From NCBI GenBank assembly GCA_937967375.1, contig CALCJF010000036.1:1-27118 (forward strand): 27,118 nucleotides of DNA, in the 5' to 3' direction. Each line of letters begins with the position of its first letter. Position 1 is the stretch's first letter. The notes beneath the pieces were generated by a model. It was not told where the DNA came from and searched no databases. It worked only from the letters and a program-made list of their open reading frames with translations. Position numbers and translations under genes: made by a program. Of this stretch, positions 20,999 through 27,118 are shown piece after piece. This stretch comes from an uncultured Leucobacter sp. Its GTDB lineage: Bacteria > Actinomycetota > Actinomycetes > Actinomycetales > Microbacteriaceae.

Positions 20999-21876
20999 CC
21001 CAGAAGCTCGACGGCACGGCGGCAGCCGCCGCGATCAAGGCAGAGCTGACCGAGCGCGTCGCCGCGCTCGCAGCGAAGGGCGTCGTGCCCGGCCTGGCGA
21101 CTGTGCTCGTCGGTTCTGACCCGGGATCGCAATGGTACGTCGCGGGCAAGCACCGCGACTGCGCTGAGGTCGGCATTGCCTCGATCAAGCGCGAGCTGCC
21201 AGAAACCGTCACCCAGGAGGAGCTCGAGGCGGTGCTCGATGAGCTCAACGCTGACCCGGCCTGCACTGGGTACATCGTGCAACTTCCGTTGCCGAAGCAC
21301 ATCGATACCGACCGCGTGCTCGAGCGCATCGACCCTGCGAAAGACGCAGACGGGCTGCACCCGACCAATCTTGGTCGCCTCGTGCTCAACGCGAACACCG
21401 AGATCACGTCGCCGCTGCCCTGCACACCGCGCGGTGTGATTGAACTCGTCGAGCGCAACGGTCTGTCTTGGGCAGGCAAGCACGTCGTGGTCGTGGGGCG
21501 CGGTGTGACCGTGGGTAGGCCGATCGGTCCGCTGCTCACGCGTCGCGAGTACAACGCGACCGTCACGCTCACGCACACCGGCACCGTCGACCTGGGCGCC
21601 GAGCTGCGCCGCGCCGACGTGATCGTCGCCGCAGCGGGCGTCGAGGGCATCGTGCGTGCCGAAGACGTGAAGCCGGGCGCGATCGTGCTCGATGTCGGAG
21701 TCTCGCGCAAGGTAGATCCCGAGACCGGCAAGAGCCGCGTCGTCGGGGATGTCGACCCTGCGGTGACTGAGGTTGCTGGCTGGGTGTCTCCGAACCCTGG
21801 CGGTGTCGGGCCAATGACCCGCGCGCTGCTGCTCAAGAACGTGGTCGAGGTTGCCGAGCGCCAGCTCGGCGCCTGA
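20992..21876 (+). CDS. folD: Methylenetetrahydrofolate dehydrogenase/cyclohydrolase
   Basis: 294 aa. GTG 20992 overlaps the last codons of glyA by 7 bases, so the pair is translationally coupled. Bifunctional: it oxidises 5,10-methylene-THF with NADP+ and hydrolyses methenyl-THF to 10-formyl-THF, the next steps after GlyA. The catalytic Lys53 lies in YVAGKHRDC; GYIVQLPLP, KDADGLHPTN, PCTPRG, the NADP loop VVVGRGVTVGRP and SPNPGGVGPMTR are all present. Its product 10-formyl-THF is the purine precursor whose lack raises ZTP, and this explains the riboswitch. It converges with the LuxR regulator, 15 bases from that stop. Confidence 0.97.
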   Translation: MVAQKLDGTAAAAAIKAELTERVAALAAKGVVPGLATVLVGSDPGSQWYVAGKHRDCAEVGIASIKRELPETVTQEELEAVLDELNADPACTGYIVQLPLPKHIDTDRVLERIDPAKDADGLHPTNLGRLVLNANTEITSPLPCTPRGVIELVERNGLSWAGKHVVVVGRGVTVGRPIGPLLTRREYNATVTLTHTGTVDLGAELRRADVIVAAAGVEGIVRAEDVKPGAIVLDVGVSRKVDPETGKSRVVGDVDPAVTEVAGWVSPNPGGVGPMTRALLLKNVVEVAERQLGA

Positions 21877-21891
21877 CGTCGAGACCAGGGG

Positions 21892-24657
21892 TTATGCAGT
21901 GCCCTGCTGCAGCAGGCCCATGCGGTTTGCCTGCAGCAGGGCCTCGTCGCGGCCGTTGACGCGCAGCTTTCGGTAGACCGATGCAAGGTGCTTTTTGACG
22001 GTACCCGGGGTGATGAAGAGCGCGGCCGCAGCCTGGCTCGCGTTGCGGTGCTCGGCAATCGCGGTGAGGGTGCGCAACTCCATTTCAGTGAGTCGTTCGT
22101 AGCGGCGGCTGCGCAATATCTCGGGAATTGCATCGATCGCTGCCACCAGATTGCCGATTCCCGCGGCCTGGGCAGCGACGGCAAGCTCTCGCAGCGTATC
22201 GTGTGGAACGTTTCTCAGCACAGAACGAAGACCGTGCCGTTCGAGAAGTTCGGCGACCGTATCGAACGCCAGAAATGCCTCTTCGGTGCGCTTGCAGTTC
22301 CACGCAGCAACCGACGCGATCATCGCCTGCGTAAGGCGCTGTCGGGTCGTGGCCCCTGCTGTGCCGACCTGCTGCGCCAGCAGCAGCGACTCAACATCGT
22401 CGCCCATGTAGAGCGCGAGCCTCGCCCGCTCGAGGCGCACCTGCGTAGACTCGGCATCGCATTTTGCCAGCAGTTGCTGAGCGTGCGCGAGATCGCCGCT
22501 CGTGGTGCGCAGCATCGCCTGGTATGCGAATAGATACTCAGACCAGGCGCCGTTCGCGGGCAGAACGGCAGCGAGGTTCAGCAGGCTCGAGTCAATGTGC
22601 GCGAGTGCCTTCTCGACACCGTGGGTGTTGCGCAGTGAAGCGGCCTCCGCGACGAGCAGGAGCGGCCATGCCTCGATGCGATCGAGCACGGGGGTGAGCT
22701 TCGTGACCGCGTGATACAGCAAGAACTCGTCTTCAAGTTCATACGAGAGGTGCGCGCGAGCGATCTCCGCGCCGATCCAGGCGATGCCAGGGGCCGAAAC
22801 CTGATGGGTGGCTTGCCAGGCATCCATCTCAGCCAACACGCGTGCACACTCATGCATATTGCCGTCGAGCGCCTCAGCAAAGGCAAGTTCGCCGAGTGCG
22901 ACGAGCATCCAACGTTTGCCCGACTCAGCGTCGCTGACCCGCCGCGTAGAAGGCGAGAGGAGGGCGCGTGAATTTCTCTGGATGAGGTATTCCGAGTGTC
23001 GTTTGAGTCGTTCGAGGCTGCGCCGAGTTTGTGCGAGATCACCAGCCATGATCGCGGTAGCAGCTGCCTCGCGATAATAACTCGGTAGTGAGCCCACCAG
23101 CGAGCCCGCAGTGGGTGGGCTACTGGCGGTGCTCAGGTCGGTTGAGGCTGGTGTCAGGCGGCCCTCGAGATGCTGCATGAGCATCATCGCTTGATCGAAC
23201 TGCCCCGTAAGCCGAGCGGCGATCATCGCCTGTGCGAGCAGCGCAAGATGGATCGGGCTGTTCGACGGCTCGAACGGGTTTGGAAGCTGCTGGTGCAGTC
23301 CCTGCACCCAAAGCGAAGTGAGATATGAGAGCGTTGCCGGTGCAACTTCAGTACGTGGAATCTCGAGAAAAAGCATCGCGGCGGCGAAGGTCGGGTACTG
23401 CTGCAGCACACTTTCGGGAATCGCGCGCAGCACCTGACTGCATACCTCAACCTCGTCGGTGAAGGTGGTGAAATTGCGAGCGAGTAGAATCTCGGCTTTC
23501 TCGTATTCTTCAGAGGCGCAAAACAAGCGGAATGCCGTGAACGGGGCCGTTTCGCTCACGTTCATGGCTCGAGACCTGTACACGCTTTGCAACAACGCAT
23601 GGTCAAGGGTGCGCAGCGCATATGCGCGGAGCGACGAGCGAACCGAGCGGTGGCAGCGGTACTCAGTTTGTTTTGGGTTCGACTCTTCGACGAGTAGGCC
23701 GAACTCGAGAAGCTGCTGGAGCGCTTCGGTCGCGGCCTCTGAGGTCAGGCCGAGCGTTTGCTCGATCAGGGTCATGTCGAGCGCGTCGAGCACTGAAGAG
23801 ATGAGCACGATGCGTCTTGCCGAATCTGAGAGCAGCTGCAGCGAATCGAGTGCGAATGCTTCGAGATTGACGACCGGATCGAAGAACGTGCTTGCCTCGT
23901 GCGCGTCGTTCCATCGTCGAGCTCCGGGGGAGGCCCCCAAGTAGAGCTCGTCAGAACCGAGGTTGAGTGCGGCGCGGATCGCCAGGGGCCAGCCGGCTGT
24001 TTGCTGCAGCGCATCATGCAACTCGTCGCTTGCGGGGACCCCGAGGGATGAGGCGAGATCGATCGCTTCGGCGGTCGTGAGCGCCAATACATCGGTTCCG
24101 ATGAGTCTGACTCGCGTGGTCGCCGTAATGACTGTGCGATCAAGCAGTGTGACCCTGCGAGCGATGACGACGAGTGATAGGAACGGTGAGAGCGCTGAGA
24201 GCCGGGAGAGGGCGAGATCATTTTCGGCGCTGGTGGCGTGGTGATAATCATCGATGATCAGCGTGACCGGGCTGTTCAACTGCGTCGCGAGCTCTGCGGC
24301 TTGTTCTTGCGGATCCTCCGCGACAGTGAGGCTCGGCCCGTTCGAAAATTCGAGTGCTCGAGCAACCATACGCCAAAACAAGGGAGGCGACACGGCGTGC
24401 GAAGGGGCGCTCTGCACCCAACGCACCCCGTCGGCAGGATTGTTCCCGTCACCCAGCCAGGTCAGTACCGTTCGTGTCTTGCCGTACCCAGTCGGCGCCT
24501 TGACGAGGGTAAGGCGTCGACCCCCCGAGCGACTTCCGGTCTCTTCTATCAGCCGCTCGATGATTCTTGAGCGAACGGGCAAACGAACCCTGCTCTCGTC
24601 GAACTCGACCGCATGCATGCTGAGGGGGGAGCCGGGCTCCTCGTGCAGCAGCGACAT
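21892..24657 (-). CDS. Large ATP-binding LuxR-family regulator (MalT/LAL type)
   Basis: 921 aa from ATG 24657, preceded by GAAAGG; the frame is open further upstream, but that part encodes only C-tract-derived residues. N-terminal STAND ATPase: Walker A APTGYGKT (54-61), Walker B L-I-I-D-D-Y-H-H (~135-142), and the MalT-like T-A-G-W-P-L-A-I. The long middle (~350-850) is helical and TPR-like, the usual sensor part. The C-terminal LuxR HTH (856-921) has L-T-E-M-E-L-R-T-L and P-G-T-V-K-K-H-L-A-S-V-Y-R-K-L. Such proteins activate transcription after binding an inducer and ATP. It is divergent from the giant surface-protein gene at 24983, its likely target, though this rests on location only. Confidence 0.93.
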   Translation of the reverse strand: MSLLHEEPGSPLSMHAVEFDESRVRLPVRSRIIERLIEETGSRSGGRRLTLVKAPTGYGKTRTVLTWLGDGNNPADGVRWVQSAPSHAVSPPLFWRMVARALEFSNGPSLTVAEDPQEQAAELATQLNSPVTLIIDDYHHATSAENDLALSRLSALSPFLSLVVIARRVTLLDRTVITATTRVRLIGTDVLALTTAEAIDLASSLGVPASDELHDALQQTAGWPLAIRAALNLGSDELYLGASPGARRWNDAHEASTFFDPVVNLEAFALDSLQLLSDSARRIVLISSVLDALDMTLIEQTLGLTSEAATEALQQLLEFGLLVEESNPKQTEYRCHRSVRSSLRAYALRTLDHALLQSVYRSRAMNVSETAPFTAFRLFCASEEYEKAEILLARNFTTFTDEVEVCSQVLRAIPESVLQQYPTFAAAMLFLEIPRTEVAPATLSYLTSLWVQGLHQQLPNPFEPSNSPIHLALLAQAMIAARLTGQFDQAMMLMQHLEGRLTPASTDLSTASSPPTAGSLVGSLPSYYREAAATAIMAGDLAQTRRSLERLKRHSEYLIQRNSRALLSPSTRRVSDAESGKRWMLVALGELAFAEALDGNMHECARVLAEMDAWQATHQVSAPGIAWIGAEIARAHLSYELEDEFLLYHAVTKLTPVLDRIEAWPLLLVAEAASLRNTHGVEKALAHIDSSLLNLAAVLPANGAWSEYLFAYQAMLRTTSGDLAHAQQLLAKCDAESTQVRLERARLALYMGDDVESLLLAQQVGTAGATTRQRLTQAMIASVAAWNCKRTEEAFLAFDTVAELLERHGLRSVLRNVPHDTLRELAVAAQAAGIGNLVAAIDAIPEILRSRRYERLTEMELRTLTAIAEHRNASQAAAALFITPGTVKKHLASVYRKLRVNGRDEALLQANRMGLLQQGTA
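21901..21942. terminator. Inverted repeat inside the regulator 3' end, possible folD terminator
   Basis: GCCCTGCTGCAG (21901-21912) and CTGCAGCAGGGC (21931-21942) are perfect 12-bp complements with an 18-base loop, 24 bases past the folD stop. They encode the two L-L-Q repeats at the end of the regulator. Termination of glyA-folD is inferred; repeated codons could also produce the symmetry by chance. Confidence 0.35.
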
Positions 24658-24698
24658 TCGAGGCCTTTCGCAGGTGGACATTTCTGGTGTCGGGAACA

Positions 24699-24739
24699 GG
24701 GGGAAGATTCGGGGGTAGGAGGTGGGGAAGGTTTGGGGG
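24699..24739 (+). repeat. G-tract cluster, possible G-quadruplex
   Basis: Four runs of 5, 5, 4 and 5 G (24699-24703, 24711-24715, 24724-24727, 24735-24739) are spaced by loops of 7, 8 and 7 bases, with a further GGG at 24744. The words GGGGAAGATT and GGGGAAGGTT recur. On the minus strand the same tract is C-rich and lies in the likely leader of the LAL regulator. The loops are at the long end for a stable quadruplex. Confidence 0.5.
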
Positions 24740-24782
24740 ATTTGGGTGCATTGCCCCAAAATCTTGGGCTTTAATTCATGAT

Positions 24783-24907
24783 ATCGCGGCAACGAGATTC
24801 ATCTTGTGCCGGGGGTTTCTGAAGCAAGAATACGTCGTGGCACGCGGCTGGGATTCTCGGGAGCTGGGGGCTTTCCGGGGAGGGGATCCCAGCCGCGTTG
24901 CCGCGAT
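24783..24907. promoter_or_regulatory. Nested inverted repeats upstream of the surface-protein gene
   Basis: Outer pair: ATCGCGGCAACG (24783-24794) and CGTTGCCGCGAT (24896-24907), perfect 12 bp. Inner pair: ACGCGGCTGGGAT (24842-24854) and ATCCCAGCCGCGT (24886-24898), perfect 13 bp. The inner hairpin sits inside the outer one and they share three bases (24896-24898), so the full stems compete slightly. It could be a structured leader RNA, a double operator, or the borders of an invertible segment. No recombinase is nearby. Confidence 0.6.
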
Positions 24908-24982
24908 CGGCCGGGGTAAAACGGCTGCAATCAAAGCGACGTTTGTCGCGCCGCAAAGTCATGGCAAAAGGGGGTGTTTGTG

Positions 24983-27118
24983 ATGGGCGGAAGTAGGAAG
25001 CTGCTGGGTGCAGTTGCGCTTGGAACGAGCCTGCTGATCGGTTTTCTCGTACCCATCGGTGACACCGCCCCCGCATTTGCCGCTATTAAGGTCGAGGATC
25101 AAGCACCGTCTGAGAGCCCCGCATCGAGTGACGCAGGCGCTAACGCCGAGGCAGCGACGCCACCTGTAACGGGGCAGCCCGAGGCGCCGATTGCTGCTCC
25201 AGATGCAGGCGCGTCGAATGAGTCGGGGTCAGAAGATGCCGACGAACCCGGTGCGGATGCCGAAGCACAGTTGAAGCCTGCGGCGGCAGAAGCAGCGCCT
25301 CAGCTTGCGCCCGCGACTGTCGGGATCAGCCCACTGAACGCGCTTTCCAACGACTTCTGCTCGGTGCCCGTCATGTTGAACACCTCGCGCGAGGTACGGG
25401 ACTTTCCACTGAGCGGCACTTCTCCGGCCACGGTGCGAGGTACCTTCGGCAACCCAGGTGGAGCGGTGAACGCACTCGCAGTGACACCCGATGGAACCGC
25501 AGCCTATGCTGCCTCCTGGTCATCGAACACTTATCGTGTGCAGCGCATGGATGCGAGCGACTCTACGGCCACGGTCGTGCACACTCAATCCGGTGCGGGA
25601 AGTGGAAGCGGCGGCGGCGCTCCGGTGCTCGGCGCGGTTGATCCAACCGGCAAGTACTACTACTTCGGGCACTTCAGCAGTTCGACCGCGATGCGACTGT
25701 GGAGATACGACATCTCCTCTTCTGCCCTCGAGCTATGGACGCAGATCACGCTGAGCAGCACCTCGAACACGGGCGCAGAGGGCGACTTTGCATTCGACGC
25801 AAACGGCGATCTTTTCATTCTCTGGAGCCGTGGCGGTTCGAACACCACCAACAGTCAACTGTTTCGAGTCACCGCCGCAACACTTGCAGCGGGGGGAACT
25901 GCATCTACGCGAGTGACGGCCAGCATTGCTTCCTCCCCGAGCTCTGTTACTTGGACCGGACTCGCTTTCGACGCAGACGGCACGCTGTGGGCCCAGCAGG
26001 TGAACACCACGGGTTCAACTGTGTCTAGGCAACAGTTGAACCCTGCCACGGGGGCACTGATCGGCGGTCTTGCGCAGGTGGCAACCGGGTTCAGCGCGAA
26101 CGACATTGCGGCCTGCGGTCCCTCGGTCCCCTCGGTCACGTTGCAGAATTCTGTGGCCGACCGCGTCGCCGCCGGTGATCAGTTTCAGATTGATATCAGC
26201 CGGGGCGCCACGAACCTTGCCTCCGCAACGACGAGCGGCGCGGAGACAACGAAATCGACCGATACCATCCCCTTGCTGAGCCCACAAACGGCCTTCACTA
26301 TTTCTGAGACGGGAACAGCTGGGGCACTGCTCACCGACTATCGCATCACCTATACCTGTAGCTGGAGTGACGGAACGATTCTGGGTGCGGCCGACACGGT
26401 GATGACTCCCAGCGGGAATACGGCCTCGGCGTCGATCACCATTCCCGCGAGCCGCAACGATGACAGCCTCACCTGCACAATCACCAACACCGTGAAGCCA
26501 GACAGTGACCGCCGGCCGAGCATCGTGGTGCGAAAGGCCATGAGCGGCAATCGGTTTGCAAACGGCGACCAATTCTTGATGCAGATCCTGATCCAGGGGC
26601 AGACCGATCCCCTGCAATCCTCTGTGACAGCAGGTAGTGGCTCTGCGGTGACCTCTGGCACTGGGCAAACCGCGCCGGTGTTTGCGGCCGACGGTTACGG
26701 CTACGTCGTTGCCGAAGCGGCAGAGGGTACGACGAACTTCTCCAACTACTCCGCCAGCTTTTCGTGCATATGGAGCGACGGCAGCAGATTCGCCGGGGGA
26801 GCCCTCGCTCTGGGCGAGAACGGCAAGCTTCAGAGTGCGCTGCCGACCATTCCGCGTGAGCGCGGCAGCGACACCCTGACCTGCACCATCACCAACAAGG
26901 TCAAGCCCGCGACCGCCCTTACTTGCGAGACGAACATCTATGCGGTTGATAGCAGTGACGGTAAGGTTTGGGCGGTCGACAAGGACGGCAAGGTCGGCAG
27001 CACCGCAGCGTTCACCGCATCAAACGCGAACGCTCGAAACGGTCTAGCCATCAACCTCGACGGCACCCAGGCCTTCACGCAGGGGGCAGGGCCGATGAGT
27101 AGTACCTGGGCTCCTGGC
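24983..27118 (+). CDS. Giant secreted surface protein, N-terminal part (runs off the window)
   Basis: 712 codons open without a stop from ATG 24983 to the last base; the C-terminus is outside. The start has AAAAGGGGG about 8 bases upstream. A clear signal peptide (basic G-S-R-K, hydrophobic core, cleavage after A-F-A at ~33) is followed by an Ala/Pro/Glu/Ser-rich linker (~34-115). Next is a beta-propeller-like region (~125-385) with repeats such as N-A-L-A-V-T-P-D-G-T-A, F-A-F-D-A-N-G-D-L and L-A-F-D-A-D-G-T-L-W. Two related Ig-like domains (~386-502 and ~506-637) each have a C-x-W-S-D-G strand and end in L-T-C-T-I-T-N-x-V-K-P. A second propeller-like region starts near 643. It probably ends in a sortase signal like the 47-1549 protein. 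Base composition looks less GC-rich than in neighbouring genes. An adhesion role is inferred. Confidence 0.88.
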   Translation, partial: MGGSRKLLGAVALGTSLLIGFLVPIGDTAPAFAAIKVEDQAPSESPASSDAGANAEAATPPVTGQPEAPIAAPDAGASNESGSEDADEPGADAEAQLKPAAAEAAPQLAPATVGISPLNALSNDFCSVPVMLNTSREVRDFPLSGTSPATVRGTFGNPGGAVNALAVTPDGTAAYAASWSSNTYRVQRMDASDSTATVVHTQSGAGSGSGGGAPVLGAVDPTGKYYYFGHFSSSTAMRLWRYDISSSALELWTQITLSSTSNTGAEGDFAFDANGDLFILWSRGGSNTTNSQLFRVTAATLAAGGTASTRVTASIASSPSSVTWTGLAFDADGTLWAQQVNTTGSTVSRQQLNPATGALIGGLAQVATGFSANDIAACGPSVPSVTLQNSVADRVAAGDQFQIDISRGATNLASATTSGAETTKSTDTIPLLSPQTAFTISETGTAGALLTDYRITYTCSWSDGTILGAADTVMTPSGNTASASITIPASRNDDSLTCTITNTVKPDSDRRPSIVVRKAMSGNRFANGDQFLMQILIQGQTDPLQSSVTAGSGSAVTSGTGQTAPVFAADGYGYVVAEAAEGTTNFSNYSASFSCIWSDGSRFAGGALALGENGKLQSALPTIPRERGSDTLTCTITNKVKPATALTCETNIYAVDSSDGKVWAVDKDGKVGSTAAFTASNANARNGLAINLDGTQAFTQGAGPMSSTWAPG

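Larger units (their letters stand above)
24658..24982. other. 325-base divergent intergenic region
   Basis: This separates the LAL regulator from the surface-protein gene and should hold both promoters. It contains G-tracts at 24699-24746, a weak CCCAA/TTGGG hairpin near 24757-24770, two nested inverted repeats (24783-24907), a GCGAC-GTTT-GTCGC hairpin near 24937, and the AAAAGGGGG ribosome site of the surface gene about 8 bases before its ATG. I find no convincing -35/-10 pair and no small gene. Confidence 0.7.

Noticed and set aside
24757..24780. CCCAA-AATC-TTGGG hairpin followed by TTTAATT
   Set aside because: It resembles a weak terminator, but no plus-strand gene precedes it and the minus-strand regulator starts beyond it, so there is nothing to terminate.
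24930..24982. CGCAAAG word after a small hairpin, reminiscent of a c-di-GMP-I riboswitch before the surface gene
   Set aside because: The hairpin loop is GTTT rather than a GNRA tetraloop, the 5' G-C-A-A-A-C-C partner strand is poor and the second helix is missing. A covariance-model search would settle it.
1..27118. A small circular replicon in which the right-end surface gene continues into the left-end fragment
   Set aside because: There are no replication or partition genes, the content is core chromosomal metabolism, and the left end is adapter. Paralogous genes broken by assembly explain the ends better, though this is not proven.

Overview
The window is a stretch of high-GC actinobacterial chromosome. 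Gene content and style point to Microbacteriaceae, probably Leucobacter or a close relative: an acyl-CoA carboxylase beta/epsilon pair, stand-alone BirA, frequent GTG starts, DUF5979-type cell-wall proteins with an LPXTG-like anchor, and a ZTP riboswitch ahead of glyA-folD. The genus is an inference from protein style only. Positions 1-45 are Illumina library adapter, not genome, so position 1 is a contig end.

Layout. (1) 47-1549: C-terminal part of a sortase-anchored surface protein, cut by the adapter. (2) 1583-4257, minus strand: pgm-nnrD (sugar-phosphate mutase, NAD(P)HX repair). (3) 4340-7246: a compact locus that I read as a persulfide-response system. It has a CstR-like repressor, three ATACCCC/GGGGTAT operators placed in promoter spacers, a thioredoxin, a CoA-disulfide/persulfide reductase fused to rhodanese, and two homologous tiny Cys-rich proteins of unknown function flanking the enzymes. 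This is the most interesting part of the window. (4) 7316-7654: an unknown small protein, then a very long hairpin. (5) 7755-12001, minus strand: accB, accE, NUDIX CoA pyrophosphatase, an uncharacterised protein and purine nucleoside phosphorylase. They face away from birA (12123-12983), which would biotinylate the carboxylase partner subunit. (6) 13128-18657: a divergent catabolic/transport module with two YtcJ-like amidohydrolases, a PuuP-like permease and a TetR regulator. (7) 18690-21876: one-carbon metabolism, with purU divergent from a riboswitch-controlled glyA-folD operon. (8) 21892-24657: a large MalT/LAL-type LuxR regulator, divergent from (9) 24983-27118, the N-terminal 712 codons of a second giant secreted surface protein that runs off the window.

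No tRNA, rRNA, transposase, integrase or CRISPR array was seen. Both ends lie inside surface-protein genes, which fits an assembly broken at repetitive adhesin genes. The only non-coding gap over 300 bases is 24658-24982; it carries G-tracts and two nested perfect 12-13 bp inverted repeats.
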